DNA of 64,000 nucleotides. Origin: Margaritispora aquatica (Eukaryota > Ascomycota > Leotiomycetes > Helotiales > Discinellaceae). Positions 11,372 to 22,766 of the stretch are shown here, piece by piece. The notes under the pieces are model-generated. The model was given only the letters and a program-made list of their open reading frames with translations. It did not search any database and was not told the DNA's origin. Numbering within the stretch: the stretch's first letter is position 1; each line of letters starts with the position of its first letter. The DNA is taken from assembly GCA_007644065.1 (NCBI GenBank), contig VJWN01000010.1, positions 1,735,105-1,799,104 of the forward strand, written 5' to 3'. A program made the position numbers and the translations under genes.

Positions 11372-12815
11372 ATGCAGCCCTCCTTCAAATCGGCCGTCGC
11401 TTTCATTCCTCTTCTCGTAACTCTAGGCCAAGCACTCCCCCAAGCAGTTACGATTGGTCTCTCTCAGAGCGACAAGGACGGAATTTGCGGCTTGACATAC
11501 GATGATCCAGCTCTTACCTGGAAGCTCAGCGGTGCCGCATTTTTTCTCGACAAGTTCCTCCAAGAGAAAGGCGTCGACAATTGGGCCAATCGTATCGACC
11601 AGCTCACTACTGGTGGTGGCTCGCAGGGAATCTCGAATCTCGACTGCACCGATTTTGGCGCCGCAAACTGTGCATTCCCTACTCTTCAATGCAAGTTCTT
11701 CACACCTCCGGCATTGTTCCACATCCGCCAAGCCATGGCGACTTTCCACTCAATGCTTGGAGCTTACCACGAGGCTCTTCAAAATAACGTCATCAGAGAG
11801 ATCCTCAATGTCGGAAACATTGTGAGCGATTTTGGAGAGCCAGCCTCCGATTTCAACGTCATGGGTGGTTTAAATGCTGCCATGAGTATCGCAGCTGGCC
11901 TTTCAGCTGGCGTTGCACCTGTCTCCGGCGCATTCTCAGCACTGGGTGGTATCTTTGGTATCTTTGCCAGCGCTACTCCGGCTGCTGTCGATCCGACTTC
12001 TGCCATCAACAATCGGTTGTCTGCAGCTTTCACTCAGACGGAAGGTCAGCTTGTACAGATGGCGCAGACTGTCTTTGGTGGCGTTGGTGATACCTCAAAG
12101 CTTCCAGGTGCATCCAGTCCTGGTTCGAATCGCGAAGTCAACAACATTGCAAGATTTTTCTCGAATGGAAAGTTTCTCATCCCAGTCACTTCTACCGGAT
12201 CAGTCGACAGTTTCATCAGGCCTGTCATTGAAGGCGGTGCACGACGATTGGTAAGTTGCGTTTTCTGAATTTCGAATTTCACTAATATCCTCGCAGAGAC
12301 AAGGCCTAGTTAATGCTGCCTTGAAAGCCCAAGGATATTATATCTTTGTCAATGTAAGTACTTTCAATGCCCTTGAAGATTCAGAGCTAACCATTTCATA
12401 GCCCGATACAACTCAGTCCCAGTGTGTCTTCACTGGCTCTCGCTGGATCAACAACCAATGCTTCATCATCCACAAGTTTACCCCCAGCAAGTCCTTTGCA
12501 GGCGGCAGCTCAAACCCTATCGCATCCGCGATGGTCCTTAAGTTCGATGACCCCAAATTCGGCTACAATTTCAACATGGAAGAGTTCTACCGCAACGCTG
12601 ACGCCTGTCAAACGGCGCACCCTAATTTCGACGGTGAAATGGCTACCAGCAACCTGCCCAACAACGGGGGCTTACCAGAGTGCTTCTTCAATCTGCCAGT
12701 GATCAAGTCCAAAATCTCGCCTTGTATTCCTGTTCTGGCTGGTGCTAATTTCCCAGGCGAGATGGGGATCACGAAGAACACTTGTAATGCCCCAATCGTG
12801 TGCGTACGATGCTAG
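11372..12815 (+). CDS. Secreted protein of unknown function with a Gly/Ala hydrophobic helix, 449 aa
   Basis: Exons 11372-12250, 12297-12353 and 12402-12815 (introns 46 and 48 bp), 449 codons plus stop. I place the start at ATG 11372 because it opens a typical signal peptide (MQPSFKSAVAFIPLLVTLG, cleavage near ALPQA). A longer open frame upstream has only a TTG. The mature chain has about 12 cysteines, an even number, including two in the last four residues (VCVRC). The middle, about residues 165-206, is a long Gly/Ala/Ser-rich hydrophobic stretch (AAGLSAGVAPVSGAFSALGG). That is unusual in an otherwise soluble secreted protein and looks like a membrane-inserting or helix-packing segment. I recognise no family. 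A role in secretion-based interaction is possible but unproven. Confidence 0.75.
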
Positions 12816-13205
12816 ATGGGTCAAGGCAGTTGTTGTGTCGGTGTTGAAGAGATTTCTTTTGTCGTCTGAGTGTGTGGTTTCGTTTGATTTGCATAGCGTC
12901 GAAGTCTTGTTATTATTGTCGTTGAGAATTTAAATTTTGATTCCGCATTACCTTCCTTGGATTGATATGGCTCACTTCGGTAGCCACCAGTACCTGGACA
13001 CTTGACTGATCTGATAGATTGATAACATTAAGCTAAAGGTTGTGTCATGACCGATAAGATTTATTTCATAATGACCAACGATGTTGACCCACCTAGCAAG
13101 GGTATGGTATCTTCCAATGACTCCAGCCATGCAAACAGTGCGTGCCACCATGTGATTACCAAAACACGATTCAAAAGCAGACATTCCACCTATAGTCCAA
13201 ACAAC
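12816..13205. other. Intergenic between convergent genes, no gene seen
   Basis: 390 bp of 3'-flanking sequence shared by the secreted protein (+) and the exonuclease (-). No feature is supported. Confidence 0.5.
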
Positions 13206-15582
13206 TTACTTAATACCCATGAAACCCACGCCATCTCTAGCAGCTCTCACAGCTCTCTTCAAAGCCTGCTCTTCAGCATCTGTCCATTTCACACTGAGCT
13301 GATCCCACTTCTTGATCTTATATTCTCGCTTAAATTGAGCCTGCATCCCTTGTAATCTGCTCATCTCTCGAGGATCACCAGAGCCACTGAATATCATAAA
13401 AGCAGTGCAGGGTGGTAATGCTTGGTACACCTGAGCGATGCGGTTCGTGAGTTCGGCCGTGACGGTCTCGATAGATTTGGTGGGGTTAATATCAGCTGGA
13501 GGTGGTCGTAAAGTAGCCGAGAAGGAAAGTGGCTCTGCGACTGTTGCCGAAAGTAGTCCTTCAGTTTTTACCTTAGAATCTTCCTTCTCGCTACTCAGAG
13601 GCTGGACAGCAGTCTCCAAAGCTGCCTCAACAGCCACTATGGCATCCTCTTTCTTGATAACTGGCGTAGCTGCAGCTTCGGCAGCAATGTGCTTATTGTT
13701 ATTCCACCAGCCCTTCAAGGCCTCCAGCTCCCTGAACCTACCCCAGATAAAGTCAACACCACCTCCTGGAATTTCCTTGCCATCAGGATCGCCTTTGACA
13801 GCTCGAATTATCGCCTGTGTTACCTCTTCATCACTGTGACATCCAATGGGGAAGGTTGATGCAGCACCAGGACCTTTCCTTGGCTCACCCCAATCAACCA
13901 TAGCACTTGATTTGCCATGTAGTGTGCTTGGTATTGCCGAACCGCCTTGGTTCTTGTAGCGTACACCAGTGCGAGCAACGCGCTTAAAGATATTCTCGCC
14001 TTGCGCATCACTTGTTCCCCATTCTTTACCCTTCTCACACTTTTGCTTCGTCAAATCCAGACATGTCCTTGCGTCTTCGATCGAATCGTGTCCAGCTCCG
14101 GGACCTGTCGAACCATGCCCTTTTTGAATTTCGCGACCAAGATACTTTTGGGCAAGATATTTTAATGCCGACTTGAGAGGTGGTCCTCGAGGATGTGGGT
14201 AAATCACAGCAGTATCGACAATGTATGGATGCGTGATTTTCAATGCATTCAGATCTGAATTGAGAGAATGGCCAATAAGGACGGTTCGGGGGTGCAATAT
14301 TTTGAGTAACTTTGCTTGAATATCCGCAAGCGTGGTAGTGACTGGAGCCAACATTTCCTCAGTGATACCAGAATATCTACGAGTTATTAGCAACGACGAA
14401 CGAAGTAGTTGAAGAGACTTACTGTGTGAGATAGTTAGTGATGGGCCGGTCTGGTTTCACTAGTTCATCAAGAACTGTTGTCCCATCCCAGCCAACTATG
14501 CTGATCCGAGTCAAAACAAACTCCTTCTCCCCAACCATACACATTTCACAATCCATGGCAAGAATTTCACGGCCAGCAGTGATACTGCCAGCTTCGATCT
14601 CATTATCTGGAGGAGTTCCATCGTCAAAATTCTGAACCAATGTATCAACCCAGCCATGCTCAGCAGAAACACCTCCAATATGCCGAACTTCCGCAAGGCT
14701 TTCTTTATCAGCCTTTTCGCTATAAAGAGCTGGATGAAGAGTGTACTCGTTCTCGATCAGCTCTTCCGCACTATGAATTAGATCTGATATTGGAATTCGA
14801 TTGTTCTTCCAGCCTTGAGGCTCTTTTGCTGGTGTAGCACCTTTCCTATTTTTTCCCCATGTCTTTTCCTCTCTAGTCTTTTGAGTAGGAGCTGTGAGCA
14901 TAGCATGAAAAGGCGAATGCATTTTGCCATATTTATCATCACCAGGTGTCTTGACTGGCCAAACGTGCTCGAACATATCAGCGAATTGTCTAACATTTTG
15001 ATTGAGCTTTTCGCTCTTCAATCTAATCGGATAGAAATCGTCTGCTGATCTATAGTCACGATGTGCACCGTCGCTATGTGCTCCTTCGGGACTCTTATTT
15101 CGTGAATCAAACATTGATAGTTCCAGACCTGGAACCATAAGTACAACAACTTTGCGAATTTCCGGTCTATGCCGTACAGATACAAATGTAGGAGATGTTC
15201 CATCTGCTAATATGTACAAAACAAGGTTCTGCAGATCACTGATCTTGATCTGAGATTGTAATCTGCTGTCCTTGGAAGAGAATTGGATCGCGGGGTAGTT
15301 GCTCGAATTTGGCTTTGGTATCTTCTTTGCTTTCTTTTTTGGTCGTCCTTCCACTTTCTGCCAATCTTCTTCATTGTCAATTATAGCATCTTTGTGTGAA
15401 CCCGAGTCTTTGCTCGCTGATCCTGCAGATGTGAGGTTGAATTCTGGTAAATCAAGCTGTACAGGTAAAGCTTGAGGATCACTAGAGATGCTCTCATCAA
15501 ACGTGCGTTTCCTGCCGATGCTCCCAGAGTCATCCGATTGAGATCTGCTCTCCGGTGGTGAAATTTCCTCTGGGGTGGCCAT
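13206..15582 (-). CDS. REX1: RNA exonuclease of the REX1/Rexo1 (DEDDh) family, 776 aa
   Basis: Two exons, 15582-14423 and 14376-13206, with a 46 bp intron; 776 codons plus stop. The N-terminal 110 residues are disordered, with a nuclear-localisation-like KKKAKKIPK. The 3'-5' exonuclease domain carries Exo I AMDCEMC (about residue 342), Exo II IGHSLNSDLNAL (about 420) and Exo III HDSIEDARTCLDL (about 483), the DEDDh catalytic set with its His. Family members trim the 3' ends of 5S rRNA, 5.8S rRNA and some tRNAs in the nucleus. The protein is longer than yeast Rex1 (553 aa) because of a C-terminal extension ending in a basic segment. The family is clear; the exact paralogue (Rex1 versus Rex3/Rex4-like) is judged from length and the N-terminal region. 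Confidence 0.85.
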
Positions 15583-16054
15583 TTTTATTTACACAATTGT
15601 GGAAATAGAATGAGAAGCCGTGTAAAATGTCTGATGGAATTTGAATTCGACCAAAATTTACCTGGGGACAAGGCTGAACTTAGAAGTTGGTGTTCTCTAG
15701 CGCAAGGCTGAATTTTAGACTCGACAATGACTGATGAACAACCCTTGGAAGTTCATGACCATATTATCTGAAACGGTTTACTATCAAATAGAACAAATGA
15801 TTAGTACCCTAGAGTCTGACCGAAGGATGTTGAAATCTTTTTGGAAGCATAATCACAAAGAAATCACGAAAAGACGCGTTCAGACGCGTCAGATCTAACA
15901 ACCTTTCCTATATTATACACCTGGTCTGAAAGTAGCCCAGGTACTTTCTATCCATCAGACATCGCATCCAAGATTGTATTGCAATTGGATCTTGAGAATT
16001 CCCTCATCAGAGCAGCCGATATCTACCTCAAAGTTGGCGCAATTGGTTTCTACC
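15583..16054. other. Divergent intergenic region
   Basis: 472 bp between the starts of the exonuclease and the Mis18-like gene, presumably holding both promoters. Two ACGCGT-containing repeats (AGACGCGTTCAGACGCGTCAG) sit at about 15873-15893. ACGCGT is the MluI cell-cycle box (MCB) sequence bound by MBF in fungi, so G1/S control of one neighbour is possible. Confidence 0.5.
15873..15893. promoter_or_regulatory. Paired ACGCGT (MCB-like) elements
   Basis: Two copies of GACGCGT lie 11 bp apart, about 165 bp upstream of the Mis18-like start and 290 bp upstream of the exonuclease start. ACGCGT is the known MBF/MCB binding core for G1/S genes in yeasts. A role here is inference from the motif and from the putative centromere-type protein next door. 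Confidence 0.4.
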
Positions 16055-18796
16055 ATGGAGCGTCTCATATGTTACTGTCTGAAATGCAAGTCAGAACTTG
16101 CCCTATTTATCAATTCGTGGAATGCAATTGGAACAAGTTATCATAGTCCAATTCAGAGCCCGATTTCTACCAGTGGTCTAGAGGCGACTGGAGTGGCTTA
16201 TGGGGCTGCTCCGGAGTCTTCTATCGAAAACAGGTATGTTATAAGGGATCGAAACAGCATTTTATCGCTGACAGAAATCTAGCTCTCTTCAAGATGTAGC
16301 ATGCATTGAGTGTCAGACAACACTCGGGTTGCAATGTTATAGTGCTCCCTCAGGCCATTTGTTAAAGAAGTGGGTCTTGATATTTGTTGTCAGAGATGTC
16401 AAGCTAATTATCATTAGGGAACAGCTCATTTTGAACCTGTCTTTGATGACTTTAATCTCAGAGTCAACACGCAAGAAAGCAGATATCACCGTGGTCAAGT
16501 CAATTCCTCTGACAAAAAGTTCTGGAAAACGACCAGTCGTCAATCGTAGAGCATCAACAACTCAGCCACTTCGGACCCAGCTACAATCAGTTCCCCCTCC
16601 TTCTAGACCTCCAATCCCACCATTCAACCTCACTGCAACAACATCAGGTGTAAATGATATGATGCAACAACTGATTGCGTCAAATAAGCATCAGTCTGAA
16701 GCAGAAAAGTTTCAGGCTTGGGCAGAAATCACTATCCGAAACCAGCAGAAGGATATTGATAGAGTTTCAATGACTGTAGAACGGGTCGAGAAAGATATGC
16801 TATCTTTCAAAGAGTTTATGGAAGAAATGCGAAGAGAGCTTGCCACAAATCGAAATGCCCAGAAGCAGGACCAAGAGACCATTCGAGACCTAAGGAATCA
16901 GATTAGCGAGACGGCTCAGCGGCCACGGTCCAGAGATGGAATCGATTTGTCAAATAAGCGGCTTGATGCAATGACCGGTGATATCCTGCTCGTCAACCAA
17001 AAAGCACACGAGGTAGACCAAGTGAAAGTTGATCTGAAGACGATGAGAGATCGCCTTGGGAGCCTAGAAGACACGATCAGTGCCCGGAATGTTGTTTATT
17101 CGGTGATCCCAGAGCCAGAGACTGCCACGATTCCCACTAACTCTAAGCCATCGGTTAGTCAACCGCAAGAGAGACTCATTGCACCTCTGCCCAAGAGACG
17201 TCATGATGCAATCTCCAATCTCCGCACTCCATCTAGTGATCCAAGATCGCCACCGAAACACCCAAGCAAGAAAACTAAGTTCTCCCATAAAGATGTTGAC
17301 AATGACACGAATGACGATCCTGCCGAAGCTCTTGGAACTCAGACTCCACTTGTCGGTACTTCGAAATCTAGGCTTACGGAGGTAGAAATTCCGTTGCCAA
17401 TGGTCGATGACTTTCATGAACAGGAATCAAATGTCGATGATGGAGCCGCAAGCGAACGTAATTCGTTACTTTCAAATGCTCTAAGATCACAGCGGACCAA
17501 CAGACGTCGATCAAATATTGAAGTAGCGATACCGGTGCAATCTAACGACAGCTTGATTTCCGAGCGTAGACAATTGAGAACCACCACAGTCAGGGAACCT
17601 AATAGAAGACATTCAGATATCGACTTGACGTCTAACAAGATGAGGAACTCTGATGGTCTGAGGGTTCTTCCGAACGGCAAAATAGATGGTCGCTCTCTGC
17701 GGCGGAGGAGATCTAAGCTGGAACCGATCCAAAATTCCGAGATTATGAGTGATACCAGCATACTTCCTGCGACATATGAACCAGACAACAATGAAGATAC
17801 GCACTATGATCAGGCGGAGGAAGTTATTACTTCAGTCGAAGCTGAGGCTTCATCACCTCCCATTCCAATGAGAACAACACATTCGCGCGCAAATATAATG
17901 GCCAGATCTTCCGTGATTGGAATATCTACACCTACCACCGAGAAACCTGTTAACCTACGACTGCGGCACATAATCGATTCTGTTGAGGATGATCATAGAT
18001 TTACCACTCCTATTGTAGCACGTACACCAAGACTGATTCCATCCTCCGTCACGAATTCAGCATCTGCAAAAGAGCCGTTCAAATGCGGAGTCTGCGAGAA
18101 ACGTTTCCAGACATTCTATGCATTGAACTATGTATGTTTTCTAGTCTTTGGCTCCGACTGCAAGCTAATGTACTACAGCATCACGAGCACATGGAAGGTT
18201 GCGAGAACAGGTCTCATGATGAAACCCCGCAGCGGATTGATAATAAGCCTTTCAAGTGTGGAAATTGCAACAAAGGTTATAGCAGCATCAATGCATTAGA
18301 TTATGTGTGTACAATCTCATTCAACATCATTTTATTTGCTAACTCATAACAGCACCACCACCACGCCTCGGGTTGCACCGAGACTGCTTTTGATGAGTTC
18401 CCAACCTGCCCATCGTGTGCGAAACCTTACAAAGTGCTTTCCCAGTTGGAACGCGTGAGTCTCTCTCTTCTGATAGGAATTTAAATACTGACATTGAGAA
18501 GCATATTAGTTCAGGAGCCTGTCTACTTAATGGCAATGCATTTGAGAGCTCATTGTTAACTTGTAATGCTTGTGGGGATCCATTCAAAACCCAGGAGCAG
18601 CTGGACATAGTAAGTCATTTTTAATCCTGTCATAATGTATCCAAAGCTGACGGCCATACAGCATCAATGCTCAAGAACCAAATTAAAGTCACTCAATTTT
18701 CGAGAAGCGAGTTTGGCTGCTAGGGAAGTGAGACTACTTCAGCGGGAGATGATTGTGAGACAAACTCTTGATCGCGAGATGATGGACAGCAGATGA
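16055..18796 (+). CDS. Mis18/Yippee-like N-terminal domain, coiled coil and four C-terminal zinc fingers, 816 aa
   Basis: Seven exons: 16055-16233, 16283-16369, 16418-18131, 18179-18304, 18353-18454, 18502-18609 and 18662-18796; 816 codons plus stop. The second intron (48 bp) is inferred from its splice signals and could also be read through in frame. Residues 6-100 carry two CxxC pairs (CYCLKCKSELA and ACIECQTTLG) followed by GHLLKK and a hydrophobic strand, the layout of Mis18/Yippee zinc-binding folds. Residues about 165-250 form a coiled coil. A long polar, low-complexity region follows. From about residue 643 there are four C-x2-C-x12-H fingers closed by a Cys, each split by an intron just before its first His. 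Mis18 proteins help load CENP-A at centromeres; assigning that role here is inference only. The gene-end fingers suggest DNA or protein binding. Confidence 0.7.
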
Positions 18797-19554
18797 AATT
18801 CTAAGGAATTAGTAGTTAAAGGTTGAATGTCGGAACTGATTCTGTCTGTGTACTGAACTTCTAGATGGAATATTGAACTGTCAAGAGTTGATTGTAATGA
18901 ATGAAGTCAGACGAGTATATAGATATCTCGTCCCACATCCATTGACACTGGATTGGCAACATTTGCAGCTCATAAACAAGTACACAACCAGAGATCTAAA
19001 GAGTAATGCAACCTTGTGAATGTTCTCGTTTGATCTCAGTGTCATGATATTTACGAAGCAGCGAAAAAGCATGACTCGCTAACCGGGTCAATCTCGGACA
19101 ATTTATCAGAGGACCTTTCTCAACCTCATCTCATCCATTAGATCCATGATTCGGCTCATGACCCAAAGAATGATATAGTGAATGAGGCACAATCTTATAA
19201 GCTGAGACCATACTTACAGCAAAGCTGACTTTTACTTGATCGAGAAAAATATCTCTGTCAAGGCTATACCTTAGCAAACATTTTACCCTTGTGGTCGTGA
19301 GTATCTAAAATTTCAAAACACTTTGACGAGAGAAGATTCACTGAAACTCCTCGCAGTCAAGCAACTAGCTCTCTACCTCAAAAATAAACTACACTATTTT
19401 TGCTAAGTACTAGTGGTTTAGGTAACCACTAGTATCTTGTCCAGGAACGAAAGGCGCTCTTCGCTTCTTCGAAAAGAAGATTCTCACGACAAACGATAGA
19501 CTATCAAAGGTTGCACACGAACCTTCCGAAACACCTACCAAGGATATAGCCTAC
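18797..19554. other. Intergenic with a perfect 11 bp palindrome
   Basis: 758 bp between two plus-strand genes. Apart from the palindrome at 19408-19434, listed separately, nothing is supported. Confidence 0.5.
19408..19434. promoter_or_regulatory. Perfect inverted repeat TACTAGTGGTT / AACCACTAGTA with a 5-nt spacer
   Basis: Both 11 bp arms match without mismatch around TAGGT. It lies about 120 bp upstream of the SET/MYND start codon, where a dimeric regulator site or a 5' UTR hairpin could act. Function is unknown. Confidence 0.5.
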
Positions 19555-20483
19555 ATGGAAATCAACCGCACCTGCGTTCTCACCGACGCTCTCCCCTCCC
19601 CTGCAAAAGCAGGCGTAAAGCAACACACCAACGGGCTCGCAGCAACGACACTCATCTCAGCTGGCTCAGTGATCCTTTCCACATCCAAGCCTTACCACAT
19701 AATGCTTGAAAACGCATTCCTTTCCAAAGTCTGCTCATGGTGTCTCCTCCCTCCACTAGCCGATTCCCAAACCGCCACCGCAAAACTCAAACGCTGCTCC
19801 CGCTGCCACATTCCCTCTTACTGTTCGCCCGCATGCCAGAAGTCCCACTGGAGCATCGCACATAAGCACGAATGCGGCATTCTCGCTTCGCTCCCTCCCC
19901 TTCCGGGACCACTACCGACGCCCGTGAGGGCACTGATGCAAACTCTGCTGTTGAAAGATCAGGGAAAGCCGTGGGAGGGAATGGAGAGCCATGAGGAAGA
20001 AATCAGGGTAAAGCGAGGTGAAGGTGGGTGGGAGGATGTAGTGCTACAGGCTAGGGCAGCGGTTGGGTATTCTGGTCTTGGAGATTCAGTGTTGGGGAAA
20101 GCTGTTGGGTTGCTATGTCGTGTATGTTCTCCTCCTTTTTACTTGTCAACATGAGAAGCTAACGCAGCCGTAAGATGAAAACAAACTCCTTCCATCTCAG
20201 CACCATGACCGCCCGCGGCCTACTCTTTGACCCGTACCTCGCGACAGCAAACCATTCTTGTGCTCCGAACGCAACGCTTTCCTGCACGGGACGCACGGTG
20301 CAACTAATTGCATCGAGGGAGATTCAAGAGGGTGAGCAGGTGTGGATCTCTTATGTTGACGAGGAGATGGAGGTAGAGGAGAGGAGGGAGGCGTTGAGGG
20401 AAAGGTATTTCTTTGAGTGTGGGTGTGATAGGTGCGTTGTTGAGTTGAAGGAGGGAGAGGGTGTAGATGGGGATCCTGCTTGA
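19555..20483 (+). CDS. SET and MYND domain protein (SMYD-like lysine methyltransferase), 291 aa
   Basis: Exons 19555-20121 and 20175-20483 with a 53 bp intron; 291 codons plus stop. The architecture is the split SET domain of SMYD proteins. There is an N-terminal SET strand (NGLAATTLISAGSVILS). A MYND zinc finger at about residues 59-105 follows (CSWC..., CSRCHIPSYCSPACQKSHW, HKHEC). Then comes the SET core with TMTARGLLFDPYLATANHSC, where NHSC is the S-adenosylmethionine and catalytic motif, the later GEQVWISYVDEE, and a post-SET Cys pair (CGCDRC). Such proteins methylate lysines on histones or cytosolic proteins. It is short compared with many SMYDs because the C-terminal helical domain is missing, as in fungal Set5/Set6-like forms. 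Confidence 0.85.
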
Positions 20484-20883
20484 TGTGGAGAAGGGGAAGG
20501 AGTAAGTTGTCGTTGGAGTGAAGGGGAGAAATATGGCTTGGGGAAAAATCAACGGCGATCGATGGGCTCTGCAACAGGTCATTTGAAATGGCCCAGCGAT
20601 TTGAGGCATGGGGAGAGATGAAAGACCCCGTTGAGAACATGGCGATGAGTAGTCAGGTCATGTTCTGAACCGACGATGTCCGATACACCGCGATAGACAA
20701 GCATACAGATCTGAGCAAGCGAGACATCGAACCAAAAGAAACATTCAACAGTGACATGAAACATAAATGACTGGATTTCATTCCAAGATATGCTCTGGAA
20801 GGACGACCATCTATCGTCTCCGAATCCATTAATGCTACCTGAACACCGACGCCAGCTATTGTACAGCCCACCCAAAGCGGCCT
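20484..20883. other. Intergenic between convergent genes, no gene seen
   Basis: 400 bp of 3'-flanking DNA for the SET/MYND gene and RPT1. Minus-strand frames here are antisense shadows. Confidence 0.5.
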
Positions 20884-22461
20884 CTAATTGTATTGCATAT
20901 AAGTGGCGGTCGAGTTGAACTTCAAGTTGCCCTTGATGACCTTGTCTACCGCGCTCAAGAAATCCTTCTCTGTAGCCACCTTTCTTCGTGCTCGAATAGC
21001 ATACATGCCGGCTTCTGTGCACACACTTCGCAACTCGGCACCAGTTGAATTTGGGCAAAGACGCGAAATCAACTCCCATCGAATATCACGCTCCACAGAC
21101 ATGCTCTTGGCGTGAATACGGAGAATGTTTGCGCGGCCCTCGAGATCTGGGAGTGAGAACTCGATCTTTCGGTCAATACGTCCAGGTCTCATCAACGCAG
21201 GATCCAGCGTTGACGGCCTGTTGGTGGCGAACATGACCTTGATATTTCCACGAGCATCAAAACCATCCAGTTGTGTGATCAGCTCCAACATAGTTCTCTG
21301 AACCTCATTGTCTCCTCCCGCTCCATCATCGAAACGAGCACCTCCAATAGCATCAATTTCATCGAAGAAAATGATACACGCCTTCTTCGTCCGTGCCATC
21401 TCGAACAGTTCTCTGACCATACGTGCACCCTCACCAACGTACTTCTGGACCAATTCACTTCCAATGACTCGGATGAATGTCGCATCGGTTCTGTTCGCTA
21501 CGGCTCTGGCGCAAAGAGTCTTTCCAGTTCCAGGGGGTCCATAAAGAAGTGCGCCCTTAGGTGGATCGATACCAAGGTTAACGAATCGTTCTGGTGATAA
21601 CAGAGGCATCTCCACGACCTCACGAAGTTTCTCGACTTGTTCCTTGCATCCTCCAACATCACCATATGTAACATCTGGCTTGTCCTCGACTGTCATCATG
21701 GTAACACTGGCATCGATTTTGGGTGGTAGAGGGAGTAGAATCTGGTACTTGTTCCGGTCGACACTGTACTTCATTAGCACTTCGTCTGCAAATCGAAAAT
21801 GACACTCCTTACCCAACCCGCATGCCCTCCTCAATATCTGTAGGACTGACTCGGTCTCCAAGGTTGACCACGAACTTTGCAATCTGCTTGACATTGATGA
21901 CATATTTGCTCTTCTCTGGATCCTTCTCGTCTTGGATGATCTTTGTGCATCGTGCTACTTGTAATGGCTGCTCCTCGGACATCCGTTGCCTATCTGCTGC
22001 TATATCCCAGAGATGTGGTGGTGCTAGCCCAGTATCTGATTCTTTGACGCCAATCTTGTCGTTCACACTGGTCTGCTTCTCCTTGATCTGCTGTTCCAGT
22101 TTCTTGATCGCTGCTCCATATGGCGCTGCTCCATAGGTCTTTAGAACTTGAATATCCCTGAGGATGTTAGGATACTCGAGGACAATCCGCAGAAGTTCAC
22201 GTACTCATCGGACAGAGGCTGGATCTTCTTCTCTTCTACCTCATCATCTGCGAACTGTAGTATGTTAGCTTCAACTTCCGAAGCTGCAGTAGGTGTTTAA
22301 ACGCACCTCTTTCTTGTACTTTTCCCAATCTTTTCCTTGTGCGCTATACGAATCTTGAGTTAGCTGCTGTTTCGAATCTCTGGACTTGACCCCGGCTCCA
22401 TTGATCCAGAACTGGTCGAATATGAAGATTGCAGAAGCAAGAGTGTGACGAACCTAGGCAT
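20884..22461 (-). CDS. RPT1: 26S proteasome regulatory ATPase subunit RPT1 (regulatory subunit 7), 439 aa
   Basis: Five exons: 22461-22454, 22343-22307, 22254-22205, 22157-21813 and 21763-20884; 439 codons plus stop. The first coding exon is only 8 nt (ATGCCTAG). The protein starts [15 protein letters not shown] and runs through the Rpt1-specific [15 protein letters not shown] segment (here [20 protein letters not shown]), the OB fold, and the AAA module. Walker A is GPPGTGKT, Walker B is [12 protein letters not shown], and the second region of homology includes [20 protein letters not shown]. Length matches human PSMC2 (433) and yeast Rpt1 (467). It forms part of the hexameric ATPase ring that unfolds ubiquitinated substrates. 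It is transcribed head to head with CCT4, 305 bp apart. Confidence 0.98.
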
Positions 22462-22766
22462 TTTGACAGTTTTGTAAGTGGTGAAAAGTAGAAGAACCTG
22501 TGGAGATGTTGTGGGTGATAAGGGCGCGTTGTTGACTTTGATGTTCTTGAAGGCAAGGCTTCAGGCAAGCTGTCTGCGTAAGGCCCGCGAAATGTACGGT
22601 AACGACCGAATGCGGTTAGGCTGCAACTTCAAATGATTTTCGAAAGACCGACCAAAAATTGAGGGACGCGGTTGATCAGGTGTAGAACGCGACGACAGCT
22701 GTTAAATCACACTTTACCAGCAGGATTCACTGTCTATCTCCCAGGAACTCTCGAATAAATTCCAAG
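22462..22766. promoter_or_regulatory. Shared divergent promoter of RPT1 and CCT4
   Basis: Only 305 bp separate the two start codons, so both promoters and both 5' UTRs must fit here. I see no copy of the yeast Rpn4 box GGTGGCAAA. Coordinated expression is inference. Confidence 0.55.
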
